Positions 33,416-44,887 are shown, numbered from the stretch's first letter. The stretch: DNA of 45,109 nucleotides from Candidatus Haladaptatiplasma halalkaliphilum (GCA_019594055.1 JAFDTY010000003.1:1-45109); one strand, 5' to 3'. The notes: a model not told the origin generated them from the sequence alone. Numbers and translations are program-made.

Positions 33416-36400
33416 TCACCAGCCGAAGTACTCGTCCTGGTAATCTTCCAGGGGTTTTATCTTTACGGAATTTTTACGTCTTACATCACCTTTTTTGCAG
33501 AAAAGCAGTGCAACTCCGCAAAGAGCGGTTATCAGCACGACGACCAAGGGGAACAGGTCACTGTCGAGCTCACGAACATGAGTTACATCGGTGGTAAAGT
33601 TCCATTCCATCTCCAGACGGTTCCCTGCAGGGTCGGCGACCCCGAGTTTTACCGTATAAGTGGTATTGCGTTCAAGGTGCCCTTGAGGGACAAAGGTCAA
33701 CACCTCGTGGTTGGAAGATATGTACCACGTACCATTGACAACACCCGTTTCGCATCGGAGGTTGATGGTTACCGTTGAAGGCGATACCGGTTCGTCGAAG
33801 GTCACTACCAGCGGCATATCGACCCTAACACCCCTGGAACCGGGTGGCGGGTGTATACTTACGATGCCCGGGGTTACGGTGTCGATGGTTATCACCCCTT
33901 CCGCAATAAACGCTTTATCCTCCCTGTTACCCGCCGCATCCACGGCAAGGGTCAAGAACTGGTAGAAACCATCCTCCCGGGCGGTGAACTCTATGGTACC
34001 CGTGTATGAAGGGCCGCTTATTTCCTTGGATATGTTGGAGTACCTCCAGGGACCGCCTTCCCTACGATGATACAGTTCAACTGCAAGTAGTCGGTGGTTA
34101 TCGTGGGCGGTGAATGGTATGCTGACCGTCCTGTTATTGGTATGGGTTCCCAGTTCATCCAAGGGGTCCGCCGCGCTGGTGGGAGGAGACCTGTCATGAC
34201 CCAGTGCAAAGAGGTAACCAGGTGAATAGGTAACGTAAATGGTACCGTACATAGAGATAACGGGCGAGCCAAAATATCCGTCGGAGTACATATATGGGCT
34301 GGGCGATGTCCATCTGACGGTTCCGTCGGGGTTCACCGAATGTAGTTCTCCGGAACCCACATATATGGAACCGTCACCGGCCAAAGTTATCTCCGATATA
34401 CTGTTGACCTGATAGGTCCATTTAACCGTACCATCCCCATCCAAAGCATAGAGCAGTCCTTCCTGCTGGCCTGTTAGAACACCCATGTAGACCGTGCCGT
34501 GATAGGATAGGGAAGGGGATGTACACAAGGTACCGTCCAGGGTTATCTCGTTCAGAAGGGTTCCCGACTCCCCTATAACATAAACCCTGCTTTTTTCTGA
34601 AATGGAAAGGTCGAAATAGACGGTCCCGTTTTTGGACACCACCGGTGAGAAGTGGGACCATGCATGGTATCCGGTATCGTACCTCCACACCAGATTTCCG
34701 TACCTGTTGAGAGCGTAAAGATTACCGTCAAAGGAAAAGGCATACAGCGTCCCGTTACCATCCAGTGAGATGGATGAGGACACGGGCCCTCCCGTCTCGT
34801 ACTCCCATATCAAATTACCATCCGTATCGATGGCCCGGATGTAATTATCAAAAGAACCTATATATATACTCCCGTCACTGCCGAGTGCGGGAGAAGAGTT
34901 TATGGGACCCCCCGTAGGATAAGACCACTTTACAATACCGTCCGTATCCACGGCGTAAAGATTTCCGTCGAAGGAACCCACATATACTGTTCCGTCCAAT
35001 CCCACGGCAGGCGAGGCAAGCAATGAACCATTGCCAAGGTCAAGCATCCAGATGGTTTCACCTCCGGGAGATACCGCATATATGTATCCCGCGTGATCCC
35101 CAACGTATATGGTTCCGTCGATACCCGTCACCGGCTGCATGGTCAAGCTGCCCAGGGTGCTGAAGCTCCATTCCAGCTGACCCGGATTATCGCTGGTGTC
35201 GTAAGGGCTCTGGCCTGTACGGCCCGTATCGTGTTTAAAAACCGGCCAGGCGCTCTCGTAGGGTGTGAAATATGTCCGGAAGTTCCAGTTATATGGCTCT
35301 CCCGTGTTACCGGCGAGATCCCTGTAATCCGTGATCTCGAGAGTGACTTCCATCCCCTTGGACCAGGGGTGATGGGTCCAGGAAGCGGTGTCGTTGACGT
35401 TATGTGTCGTGCTCCACCCTGCAAAATTCCAGCCCCCGGGGTCGGTCCCACGGGTCTGCTCCAGATAGGGAATGCTGGTTGTATCCATACTCTCGTTGAA
35501 CACCACCACCACACCCGTGTCCGGTTTGATACTTACGGAAGTGTCGGAGGGCACCGTCAGCACCACATGGGGTGGGAACACATCGTATTCAAGGGTGGTT
35601 GCCGTGGTGAAGGACCACATGTACGTGTCCACCGGATGCCCCTCGAATACATCGTTACCGTTGCCATCCAGGAAATTATCGTACAGGTCCTTAAGGTAGG
35701 ATGCGTTAAGGGCTAACCTGTAGGTGGTGTTCTTGTCCAATGGACGGTCAGGCAGGATGGTGAATTCGGTCTTTTCCCCATCCCACGAAAGGCTGAAGGG
35801 CAGCCGGGGCCACTCTACGTACCCCTGATAGAAGGATATGCCTCTCTCCACCGAAAGTGGGCACATGGTCTTGTCAAATTCCACGGTGATGGACGGTCGC
35901 AGAGCAACGGCACGGTCCCCGTCCCCGGGGTAAGTGGATATCACCTTAGGACTGGTATCGTCACCCCGGACCACGATAGATGGAGATCGCATCTCGTAAA
36001 GATCACCGACCCTGTCGGGAAAGGCGATACCGAATTGTTTAACATCCACGATCTTAGTCCCCAGTAATATGCCCGAGGGGGCGTATTCGCTTATGTTGAA
36101 AACCGCCAGAAGGCTGCGGCTTTCACCCTGGGGAATAACAAGATCCACGGACGGAAAATTTGCCCTTTTTCTGGTAAAACCGGCCTTTCCCAAAAGGATG
36201 TCGTGGTCCGGATCCAGCTGACCGTCTCCCCCCATGTCCAGATACAGGAGGACCGTTTCCACATCCGCATCCCTCCCGGTACCTGCAAGGTAGAGCTCCA
36301 GGTCTTCAAGGATTATGGTGGAATCGGGAGCCGAAAGGTGAAGACGTCCGGCCACAACATCCCTTTGACCCCGGAGACCGTAAAAATCCTCTCCCTGGTC

Positions 36401-39400
36401 CATATCGACCATGAGTTCGTCAACGCTATCCATCCTGAAGTCGTCGATGTACCATCCCTCACTGTCCTCTATCACACTGTCCCAGCCCACCACGAATCTC
36501 AAACGTATCACCTTTCCCTGGTAAGGAGAGAGATCGAATATTTCGTTACGCCAACCGATACTGGTCAAACCGAAGGCTTCGCTACCCTCCAGGGGATTCC
36601 CGTGACGACGTGATACGGATACCGGATAACCGGTGGTGGGATACAGCCGTTCCCAGTGCATGGTTTCATGGTCCCATATCTCCACCACGCCACCATCTCC
36701 GGGGCCCTCGAAATTGCTGCCGAACTCGTACCAGTGCCAGAAGGACATCTTGATATGATGCCCCATATCCACTGTATCGATGTAGGGTGATATCAATGCG
36801 GTGGTTCCCCCTCTGGGCCAACCCCCGCCTTCGTACCCACTCCACCATGAGCTCCCCCCCACGTGGTATTTCCGGCTAGTCAACTGCCAATCGTCGTCCA
36901 TTTCTATACCCTCCAGGCGTGTGTGTGTCCACCCCGGGGTCTGTTGGGAGAAATGGTTTTGATAGGGGCCCGTTACCGGTACTCCCAGTTTGATATTTTG
37001 ATGATCCTTTACATAAGGGTAGGTATCGGAGAATACCCTCAGCCTCACCGTCTCAAGTTCACCCTGTTCCATATGATGGGGAAGTGTTACATTGGCATAA
37101 AAGACGAACTGCTCGCCGGGGTCCAAAGGTCCCGTATCTCCTACCGGATCCCACGAGATGTCAAATAACTCCACGGTGGAGTGGAAATGAGTGGCCCATG
37201 TTATGTTGTAAACCTCGGGCAGCTTGCCCGTGTTCCCCACCACGATCACATGGGTGGTGGTCTCACCCGGGAGTGAACTCCTTTCCACATCCCCGGATAT
37301 GATCTCAACGTCGGGTATGGGGCCGCCCAGGTGGAGACCGTCGATGTACCAACCTTCCTTGATGCCACGTTCTCCCAGGTTCCACCCTACCCTGAATCTG
37401 AATTTCACGGTGAGACCGGTGTATTCGCTAACGGGGAAATTTTCTCTTTTCCACCCGGGAAACGTGCCGGTATATGCAAAGGCTTCCCTACCACCCAGTG
37501 GGTTTCTGTAAAGCTCGTTCAGAACCCTGTCGTAACCCCCTTCGGGGTGGATCTGCTGCCAATCACCACTTCGATTATCCCATATCTCAACTATTCCTCC
37601 GTCCATCACGGAGTACCTGGAACTCTCAAATGAGTACCAATGCCAGAAGGTCAGTTCCAGCTCTTCGTCCGCCCCGGTCAGGTCGAAGAAGGGTGTTTCC
37701 AGGGCCGTATCGCCGCCGCTAACCCATGTTGCGATCTCGGGGCCGCTCCACCACGAGTGGTCGCCTATGTAGGCCCGATTGGCGGATATATCCCAATTGT
37801 CCTCTATGCCCTCTCCGCTGATCCGGTAATGCCTCCAAGCGCCCTTGCCGTGTTCAATATCGTCGAAGTAGGGCAGGTTAAAGGGTATCATGGTGTAAAG
37901 GGTATGCTCCTCCACATGATCCGGATCGTTGCGTGAAATCAGCTTCAGCGTGTTACGGTCGAACTCCCCCGTTGCCGCACCCGAGGGGGGTATGACCTCT
38001 ATAATGACCCGGACCGTCTCCTGCGCCTTCACGGGACCTGTGTTATCCATGGGCTCCCATGCCCGGTTGTAAAGGTTGTACGTCCAGTTGGAATCTTCAA
38101 AGAAAAGGTCGAAAACGTCTTCATATTGCCCCAGATTGGTGACGGTAAGGTTGTAATATGCTTTACCGTCGACACCACAATAGTTACTTGACCTGTCCAT
38201 GGAACTTTCCGTGGCCACAGGTCTGAAGGTGGCATTGATGGTCACATCATCCACGTACCAACCCGCCCATCTGGTCACCGGGCCCGGCGAGCGTCCCCAG
38301 AAATGGAATCTGAACAATACAAGGTTGCCCACGTATTCCGTTAGATCGACGCTTCCCGTCAACCAACCGTTGCTGTTCTGGCCGTAGCATCGGCCCACTC
38401 CCGCCGCCGGATAGATGGTCTCGTTGTAGCCTTCCTCGGGTATCACGTATTTCCATGTATCACCCAGGTCCACTGAAACTTCCAGGTATCCGCCGTCGGC
38501 CCTGCTGTTACCGGGATTTACGCCCCATATGGAGTACCAGTGTTGGAAGCTTATCCGGGCGGAGGTCGCACCCCTGAGGTCCATAAGAGGTGAGGTAAGT
38601 GTCAGCTCACCGGTGCGGGTGTAATTGGAATGTATGTTCGTGCCCCAGCAGTTGATGCCGGAAGGGGTGTGGTCGGGTCCGTATTCGTACAACGAAGGGT
38701 CTCCGAGCTGCCAGTACGTGCCGAAATCGTTATCCTCGGCTATCCAGCCTCCGGGCCCGTGCTCCATGTCATCGGTCCAGTTCGGTCTTACGGGAACATA
38801 GATGCGCAAACCGGAGGTGAATGCTTTGGAGGGATCATTCCGCGAACCAAGCACGATAAAACCAGTTTCCGTTGCACCACCCTGACCACCACCCGTGACA
38901 TTTACCATGAGAGTTATGGGTACGGTGGATAGTCCGGGTAGTTCACCTGTGTCCACTAGACCATCGCCCACGGTGTCATTGAGTGGCACACCCGTTTCTG
39001 TAAAGTAGAACTGGTGTTCCCACCCTTGCATTGACCAGTATTCCATGCTTATCGTATCGTTAAGCCCACCCTTGTTGAACACCTCCAAGGGTATACGAAT
39101 ATCTCCCTCCGGGGCGGCGATCAGCTTTATCTCATGGGGGCTGCATCCTATCTCGGGTTCGGGTACGGTTATCATCAATGTCGTCTCGTTCTTTATACCG
39201 GTATCGTTGGTGGAAGTGGCGATGATCCTTATCATGGTGGAATAGCCGGGTTCCACATCCGGGGGTACGTATGCCCGGAGATAAATGACCCCGTGATCCT
39301 CCCTTGCTATCTCACCGGTCCCCCATACCGGACCCGTCCCGTCTTCGTGGTAGAATTCCACACTCCAGTTACTATCCGATTCGGCCGAAAGTTCAAACGT

Positions 39401-42400
39401 GTTGGGGGCGGAACCCAGGTTCCTTATCCTCAACATGTGCTCCGCCACAGAGCCCGAGGCACCGTTCGTAACACCTCCCGGATAGATCATCACATCTTCG
39501 TCTCTCGGCTGGAGCCAGGCCAGTATCCTCTTCATGAGCTCCTCCCTACTTTCAGGGGTGGCCACGGAAGCGAAATCAAAACCGGTATAAACGGTTCTGT
39601 ATCCGTTATCCACCATGGTCGCCACTGTTAGCCTCTCTCTCATACGGAACACCTCCTGTCCGTTCCCGGCTATCTCGCCGAACACTCCTATCTTATCCAA
39701 CCCTTCGAAGTACTCACCGTGCCTGCACAGTTCGATATCCAGCATATCACTTACGGGATTACCCTCTATACCGAACGCCGGGTTCGGAAGTAACCACCAG
39801 TTGTTTGCAAAGTAAGCAATGCTGTTCCTCACCTTGAAGCCGAAGTACAGTTCCATGAAATCCTCGTAACCGGCTTCCAGGGCCACATTGCCCGCACCCT
39901 GGCTTGAGAGATACAGTTTTCCACCTTTCCCGAGATAAGCGGCTATGGCGGCCCTCTCACGCTCTCCCAGAGGGTCCGTCCCCGACGGTGAAGTGGCACC
40001 CCTGTGGTTGCCCGTGAACCACACCACCGCGTCGTGAGAGTGCATGGCATCGGGGCAGGGCGGTCCCTGCTCTTCCGCAGCCCATAGATTGTAAGTGTAT
40101 CCGAGTTTGTCAAGGGCGCTCATGTACCAGTATCGTGAACCGATGCCACCGTCATCGTCCACCAGGAGTATGTCACCCCGAGCATATGTGTATAGGATCA
40201 TGTCCCGTTCGAGGGAATTGTCCCTATTCGAAATAATCCTCAGCTCGGTCCTCTCGGGCTCACTTCCCGCCTGGGTGCCGTGGGGTACGGTAACATTGAC
40301 TAATATCCATGAACCTTCGCCCTTTTCCACCATACCCGTATCCATGACCCCGCTGCCGCTGGTGTCCGAAAGTGGGTTCCAATCCGTATCGAAGAATCGG
40401 GTGTTCCAGCCATGGTGTGTTTCATATCGGATATCAAAGGTGTCCGCATCATTACCGGTATTTGTTATTTGGATAGCATAGGTATGGTCACCCCCCGGCG
40501 GGCCTGAACCGCCCATGGTGTGAACATCTTGACCTATACCGGCCTCGGATACGTAAAGATTCACATCGTCGATGTACCATCCCGGACGGGTGATACCCCT
40601 GCCCGAAGAGAAGAGCCACCTCAGAAAAACCGTTCCCTGATTGTACGAAGAAAGGTCGAAGGTATCGGTTATCCATCCGCCGCTACTGCCGCTGTAACCG
40701 TCCCCGCCCGACCCCCCGAAGTTACCGTTTGTGAAGGGATAGCCCCCTACCGGCTCTATTCTTTCCCAGGATCGGCCACTGTCAGTGGAAATTTCTACGA
40801 AACCTCCGTCGTAATAGACCTGGGTATCATACCAACCGTGGAAGGAGAGAAAAGCTGTCTTCACTCCGCCGAGGTAGAGAGGGGGTGAGACCAGGGCGGA
40901 TTCGGAATGTGCAATGTAGTTCGTGTCAAGGTTAGTTCCCCAGCAGTGCTCCCCCACTGCGGCATCCCTGGGCCCCGCCTGGGGTACACCCCTTTCCCAC
41001 CGGTTTCCCCAACCATCAGAGGTAGTCGTCCAGCCTTCATGGTGGATCTCGAAGTCATCGGCCCAGGGAGGAATAACGGAAACCACCGTATCCAGGATAA
41101 CTGTGGCTCTCACCGCCGGGTCAAGTGTGGATATCGCCGTAACGGTAAAACTGGAGCGTTCCAACTCGTGGGCGGTGGATGGGATGAGTACCGAAACCAT
41201 GATGTCCCCTGAACCCCCGGTAGATATACGGCCGGTATCCGGGTTACCGTTACCGGTGGTATCGGTCAGGGGGATGTGGTTCCTGTGGTAAAATTCCGCA
41301 TCCCAGTCTGCACCCTGGGTGATGATGTTGAAGGAGTCGGCTCCGTTGATACCGCTGTTCGATACCTTGAACGTATACTCGATACTCTCACCCGGTATCC
41401 CGTAACCGGTTTGCCGTACCGGTGATACACGAACCCCCACAGGGGGTCGGGTGAGCCATCCCATGACCCTTTTGACCGTATCCACCATGGCGAAAGTTTC
41501 GGTGAAGGAAGGTTCCCATGCAAAAAAGACGGTACGGTATCCCTCACCTTCGTGGGCTATTCCGTGGTAAGGGTAGGCCACACCGGGGCTTTCGATGACC
41601 CCGAAAGCCCCCTCGACGGGACTCAGCTCCGACGCATGATCCTCCCTCCTGTCCTCGTAACGCCAATGGGTTGTCACATATTCATCGAAACCCTCCATAA
41701 AGGTACCGAAGATACCTTTCACCGGATCGGCGGTGGCTTCCAGGTTAGAATATATGGCGGATACCCCCATGTATTTCCGTAAAAAATCGCTTCCGGATAG
41801 TTCATAGGCTCCGCTTCCGTATATATCGTAACCCACCAGTGGTCCCACCAGCCACAGGCTGCCACCACTCTCCAGGTAGGCACCAAGGTTTTCCATGTCC
41901 CGGGAGGTCAGCGTACTTTCCACCGTCCGTCTATAACCGTTGTAGCCCGTAACCCACAGCACCACATCGTAGCCATCCATCACTTCAAGGGGGGGACCGT
42001 AACCCCGGTATGGGACGACATAGGTCTCGAAGTCGTAACCCGCTGCGGTAAGAGCATCACTGTAATAGGTCTTCCTTGAAGGCTCCTCCACGCTCCTTCT
42101 TTCGTACTGGCCGTGGTTGTTGAGACTGTTATCGTCGTCCACCAGGAGCACGGTGGGTGACCTGGGTACGAAGAACGTAAAATATCTGCCGTCATTATCA
42201 TCGGTACCCGCGTTACCTGCCTTATCCGTTGATTCGACATAGAAGTAATATGAGGACAGTTCCCGAAGTTGGGAAATAACAACGGAATGTTCCATGGTGT
42301 ACCGTATATTTTCCACCACATCGTCAGGGGGTTCGGACATCCCGTATATAACCCGACTGGTCCCGGGCTCGTGGGTACTCCACGATATCTCCACTCTTGA

Positions 42401-44887
42401 ATGGGGCAGTTCCCTTGCCGTAACGTTCCCTATCTGAGGCGGTGTTACATCGATCCTGGCGGATGCCGTTATCTCACCGTTACCGTTGTTATCGTCAGTA
42501 TAGGTAACGTTTATCCAGTCGTTATCGAGTACCTCCAGTACCCCGTTACCGACGGTTGAATTCTCCTCCAGGACCAGTTCTATACTGCCGGTGAAAACTC
42601 CCGTTCCGGCACCCGATCGGGTCAGGGTCATCTCTTCCCTATCACCGGTGAGCTTACTGGTGATGTGAACCACAACGGTATCAGTGTCCATGTGGGTGTT
42701 CACAAAGGTGACCATGGGTTTCCCTTCGGTGTTGTAAACATCCCTGTCGAATCCTATCATCGGGTCACCCGAAGGGGGCATGTAACTCGCCACCAGGGCG
42801 AAATCCTGCTGTATTTCCGGGGTTTTCGGAACGCAATCCACGGGGATGTTGACCCCGGTGATGGTTATCACATACTCCCCCAACCTTAACTCCGAGGCAG
42901 GGATGTATACCGCCTCCAAATTGTTCTTGTCATCCCTTTCCAGGGCGTAAGGGTCTGACCAGCCATCGATGAACTGATTACCTCGAAAAACCCTTCCGTC
43001 GGGCCCTCTTACCGTGAGGTCAAGGTCGTTAACAAGGGCTGTCTGCGCGGCCGGTGACGCCGGAGGGTCGGTCCATGAAAGCACCACCTTCAAGGGTTCA
43101 TGGGTGGAGCCCACGTAAATGGTCCTGGAAACAGATTCACCTGTGGATATACCTTGAACCTGGTCTTCGTGATAAAAAATGCCTTCGGGCCGTACCGCAT
43201 TGGTAAGGTTCAACCTCCCCCAGCCCTGGTCAAAATCCGGTATGCCTCCACCGGACATATCCATGGCACCCGTCACCAAGGCCCCCCTGGTCATGGCCGG
43301 ACTGGGAGTCACCCCGTATTCCTGCCTGTAGTATTGTACAAAAACCGCGGAGCCCCCTGCCACATGGGGTGCCGCCATGCTCGTTCCACCCGACCATAGA
43401 TAATGTTCGTCGATAACACCCCAGAGAGAACTCGTAGCCAGATCCGAGCGTGCGGAAGATATCCAGGTTCCCGGTGCCACCATATCCGGCTTTATCCTAC
43501 CATCCGCAGTGGGTCCCCGACTGCTGAAGGACGCCATGTGGTCGATATTATCAGCGTTACTCCCCTTATCAGGCCGATAATTTTCCGAGGCACCCACGGT
43601 GATCACGTTTTTCGCAACTCCCGGGAAAGCTATGGTATATGGATGCGGACCCGCATTCCCCGCGGCAAAAACGGTTATCATGGACTGCTGACCAGCCTCA
43701 CCAGGCATACTATCCCGTACAAGGGCATCGTACTCGGCACATACTATATTGTAATCGCCTCCGCTGTCTCCGCCCCAGCTGTTGCTTGATACGGTGGCAC
43801 CTGCGTTGTAGGCATCCGCCATCATGGTGGAATAGTTAGGGTATCCCCAGCTTCCGTCGTCGTTGAAAATCTTCTGGGCCACCAGCTCGGAGGCAGGTGC
43901 AACCCCCATACCGTAAAGGTAACCGTCCGAGTCCTTTCTACCCGTGGTACCGTCACCGGCGATTATCCCGGCACAATGGGTCCCGTGGGCGTGACCGTCC
44001 GCGGCATTTTCCGTAGGGGTGTAATCGAAAAAATCGCTAACCCTCAGGTCAGGATGGATCACGCCACCCTGGCCCCCGGATATGCCCGTGTCCGCCACCG
44101 CCACACGAACGCCCTGGCCGTCATACCCAAGATAGTTGACGTATGATCCGGGGCCACCCCAGGGTACCCCCGCGGTCCAGTTGCCCCCCACTATCTCGGC
44201 GGACACCTCGTCAAGGAGCCCCATGGGTGAATAGGGTTCCATCCAGTACACATTGTTAAGGGCTGCCACATGGTGGATATGGGTAGTTCTCAAGGAACCG
44301 GATATACCGACGTAAAACCTGCTACTCCATACTTGGTAAAGGTTATCAAGACGCCTTTCGATGTATTCGAGTGTTGCGCCTGCATCCGTGTCGTCGAATA
44401 TCAGTATGGTTATATCACGCAGTTCATCCTCACCGGATAGAAGAAGGGGATGAACCTTGTACTCGGGCAGATATCCTCCGATCCACCTGACGGGCAAGGT
44501 ATCCATGGATCGTTGATGGATCTTCGATGCCTCGTTGGTACCCACAAGATATGTATTGTCGGGTATGTACTCATATATCACGAATCCCGCGTTGGCGATA
44601 CTTTGAAACCATTCGTTCCGGACGGGACCTGATAATTGCATCAGGTAATAATTTGTACCGTGTACGCCCGGGTGCACACTGTCCACATTCTCTTCTACGG
44701 GGTCGAATACAGATGATTTCAGGCGTATTTTCATGCTCTCGCTATCATGAACGTGCGCTTCAGGGCCGTCGATCTCGGACGTACCTACAACAAGGCCCAT
44801 CAGGTGTAGTGATGAAATGAATATGAGCAGGAACACCATCGATGTGATCGCTCTGTCACGGAGCCTATGGATCTTATCCGTTTGCAT
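33416..44887 (-). CDS. Giant membrane-anchored multidomain subtilisin-like protease
   Basis: At 3823 residues this is among the largest archaeal subtilases I would expect. Order: signal peptide (MVFLLIFISSLHLMGLVVG), propeptide, S8 catalytic domain with D266 (AVADTG), H304 (HGTHCAG) and S503 (SGGTSMAAP), and a beta-sandwich. A Rossmann/GATase-like domain (about 911-1146, LLVDDDNS) is followed by MAM-like or immune-inhibitor-A-like sandwich 1 (about 1270-1450). Then come a second GATase-like domain (1571-1798, LLVDDDGG) and three more MAM-like domains (about 2030-2215, 2336-2520 and 2638-2820), separated by NEW3-type modules. Two Big_5-like domains lie near 2980-3210 and a PQQ-type beta-propeller spans 3213-3558. 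An Ig-like domain, a third Big_5 and one transmembrane helix (LFPLVVVLITALCGVALLFC) end in a basic 26-residue tail. The frame extends upstream to 44998, but ATG 44887 starts the signal peptide. The TATA-like TAATTATCA (44908-44916) suggests a leaderless mRNA. Confidence 0.93.
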   Translation of the reverse strand: MQTDKIHRLRDRAITSMVFLLIFISSLHLMGLVVGTSEIDGPEAHVHDSESMKIRLKSSVFDPVEENVDSVHPGVHGTNYYLMQLSGPVRNEWFQSIANAGFVIYEYIPDNTYLVGTNEASKIHQRSMDTLPVRWIGGYLPEYKVHPLLLSGEDELRDITILIFDDTDAGATLEYIERRLDNLYQVWSSRFYVGISGSLRTTHIHHVAALNNVYWMEPYSPMGLLDEVSAEIVGGNWTAGVPWGGPGSYVNYLGYDGQGVRVAVADTGISGGQGGVIHPDLRVSDFFDYTPTENAADGHAHGTHCAGIIAGDGTTGRKDSDGYLYGMGVAPASELVAQKIFNDDGSWGYPNYSTMMADAYNAGATVSSNSWGGDSGGDYNIVCAEYDALVRDSMPGEAGQQSMITVFAAGNAGPHPYTIAFPGVAKNVITVGASENYRPDKGSNADNIDHMASFSSRGPTADGRIKPDMVAPGTWISSARSDLATSSLWGVIDEHYLWSGGTSMAAPHVAGGSAVFVQYYRQEYGVTPSPAMTRGALVTGAMDMSGGGIPDFDQGWGRLNLTNAVRPEGIFYHEDQVQGISTGESVSRTIYVGSTHEPLKVVLSWTDPPASPAAQTALVNDLDLTVRGPDGRVFRGNQFIDGWSDPYALERDDKNNLEAVYIPASELRLGEYVITITGVNIPVDCVPKTPEIQQDFALVASYMPPSGDPMIGFDRDVYNTEGKPMVTFVNTHMDTDTVVVHITSKLTGDREEMTLTRSGAGTGVFTGSIELVLEENSTVGNGVLEVLDNDWINVTYTDDNNGNGEITASARIDVTPPQIGNVTARELPHSRVEISWSTHEPGTSRVIYGMSEPPDDVVENIRYTMEHSVVISQLRELSSYYFYVESTDKAGNAGTDDNDGRYFTFFVPRSPTVLLVDDDNSLNNHGQYERRSVEEPSRKTYYSDALTAAGYDFETYVVPYRGYGPPLEVMDGYDVVLWVTGYNGYRRTVESTLTSRDMENLGAYLESGGSLWLVGPLVGYDIYGSGAYELSGSDFLRKYMGVSAIYSNLEATADPVKGIFGTFMEGFDEYVTTHWRYEDRREDHASELSPVEGAFGVIESPGVAYPYHGIAHEGEGYRTVFFAWEPSFTETFAMVDTVKRVMGWLTRPPVGVRVSPVRQTGYGIPGESIEYTFKVSNSGINGADSFNIITQGADWDAEFYHRNHIPLTDTTGNGNPDTGRISTGGSGDIMVSVLIPSTAHELERSSFTVTAISTLDPAVRATVILDTVVSVIPPWADDFEIHHEGWTTTSDGWGNRWERGVPQAGPRDAAVGEHCWGTNLDTNYIAHSESALVSPPLYLGGVKTAFLSFHGWYDTQVYYDGGFVEISTDSGRSWERIEPVGGYPFTNGNFGGSGGDGYSGSSGGWITDTFDLSSYNQGTVFLRWLFSSGRGITRPGWYIDDVNLYVSEAGIGQDVHTMGGSGPPGGDHTYAIQITNTGNDADTFDIRYETHHGWNTRFFDTDWNPLSDTSGSGVMDTGMVEKGEGSWILVNVTVPHGTQAGSEPERTELRIISNRDNSLERDMILYTYARGDILLVDDDGGIGSRYWYMSALDKLGYTYNLWAAEEQGPPCPDAMHSHDAVVWFTGNHRGATSPSGTDPLGERERAAIAAYLGKGGKLYLSSQGAGNVALEAGYEDFMELYFGFKVRNSIAYFANNWWLLPNPAFGIEGNPVSDMLDIELCRHGEYFEGLDKIGVFGEIAGNGQEVFRMRERLTVATMVDNGYRTVYTGFDFASVATPESREELMKRILAWLQPRDEDVMIYPGGVTNGASGSVAEHMLRIRNLGSAPNTFELSAESDSNWSVEFYHEDGTGPVWGTGEIAREDHGVIYLRAYVPPDVEPGYSTMIRIIATSTNDTGIKNETTLMITVPEPEIGCSPHEIKLIAAPEGDIRIPLEVFNKGGLNDTISMEYWSMQGWEHQFYFTETGVPLNDTVGDGLVDTGELPGLSTVPITLMVNVTGGGQGGATETGFIVLGSRNDPSKAFTSGLRIYVPVRPNWTDDMEHGPGGWIAEDNDFGTYWQLGDPSLYEYGPDHTPSGINCWGTNIHSNYTRTGELTLTSPLMDLRGATSARISFQHWYSIWGVNPGNSRADGGYLEVSVDLGDTWKYVIPEEGYNETIYPAAGVGRCYGQNSNGWLTGSVDLTEYVGNLVLFRFHFWGRSPGPVTRWAGWYVDDVTINATFRPVATESSMDRSSNYCGVDGKAYYNLTVTNLGQYEDVFDLFFEDSNWTYNLYNRAWEPMDNTGPVKAQETVRVIIEVIPPSGAATGEFDRNTLKLISRNDPDHVEEHTLYTMIPFNLPYFDDIEHGKGAWRHYRISGEGIEDNWDISANRAYIGDHSWWSGPEIATWVSGGDTALETPFFDLTGADEELELTFWHWYSFESSRYSVMDGGIVEIWDNRSGDWQQIHPEGGYDRVLNELYRNPLGGREAFAYTGTFPGWKRENFPVSEYTGLTVKFRFRVGWNLGERGIKEGWYIDGLHLGGPIPDVEIISGDVERSSLPGETTTHVIVVGNTGKLPEVYNITWATHFHSTVELFDISWDPVGDTGPLDPGEQFVFYANVTLPHHMEQGELETVRLRVFSDTYPYVKDHQNIKLGVPVTGPYQNHFSQQTPGWTHTRLEGIEMDDDWQLTSRKYHVGGSSWWSGYEGGGWPRGGTTALISPYIDTVDMGHHIKMSFWHWYEFGSNFEGPGDGGVVEIWDHETMHWERLYPTTGYPVSVSRRHGNPLEGSEAFGLTSIGWRNEIFDLSPYQGKVIRLRFVVGWDSVIEDSEGWYIDDFRMDSVDELMVDMDQGEDFYGLRGQRDVVAGRLHLSAPDSTIILEDLELYLAGTGRDADVETVLLYLDMGGDGQLDPDHDILLGKAGFTRKRANFPSVDLVIPQGESRSLLAVFNISEYAPSGILLGTKIVDVKQFGIAFPDRVGDLYEMRSPSIVVRGDDTSPKVISTYPGDGDRAVALRPSITVEFDKTMCPLSVERGISFYQGYVEWPRLPFSLSWDGEKTEFTILPDRPLDKNTTYRLALNASYLKDLYDNFLDGNGNDVFEGHPVDTYMWSFTTATTLEYDVFPPHVVLTVPSDTSVSIKPDTGVVVVFNESMDTTSIPYLEQTRGTDPGGWNFAGWSTTHNVNDTASWTHHPWSKGMEVTLEITDYRDLAGNTGEPYNWNFRTYFTPYESAWPVFKHDTGRTGQSPYDTSDNPGQLEWSFSTLGSLTMQPVTGIDGTIYVGDHAGYIYAVSPGGETIWMLDLGNGSLLASPAVGLDGTVYVGSFDGNLYAVDTDGIVKWSYPTGGPINSSPALGSDGSIYIGSFDNYIRAIDTDGNLIWEYETGGPVSSSISLDGNGTLYAFSFDGNLYALNRYGNLVWRYDTGYHAWSHFSPVVSKNGTVYFDLSISEKSRVYVIGESGTLLNEITLDGTLCTSPSLSYHGTVYMGVLTGQQEGLLYALDGDGTVKWTYQVNSISEITLAGDGSIYVGSGELHSVNPDGTVRWTSPSPYMYSDGYFGSPVISMYGTIYVTYSPGYLFALGHDRSPPTSAADPLDELGTHTNNRTVSIPFTAHDNHRLLAVELYHRREGGPWRYSNISKEISGPSYTGTIEFTAREDGFYQFLTLAVDAAGNREDKAFIAEGVITIDTVTPGIVSIHPPPGSRGVRVDMPLVVTFDEPVSPSTVTINLRCETGVVNGTWYISSNHEVLTFVPQGHLERNTTYTVKLGVADPAGNRLEMEWNFTTDVTHVRELDSDLFPLVVVLITALCGVALLFCKKGDVRRKNSVKIKPLEDYQDEYFGW

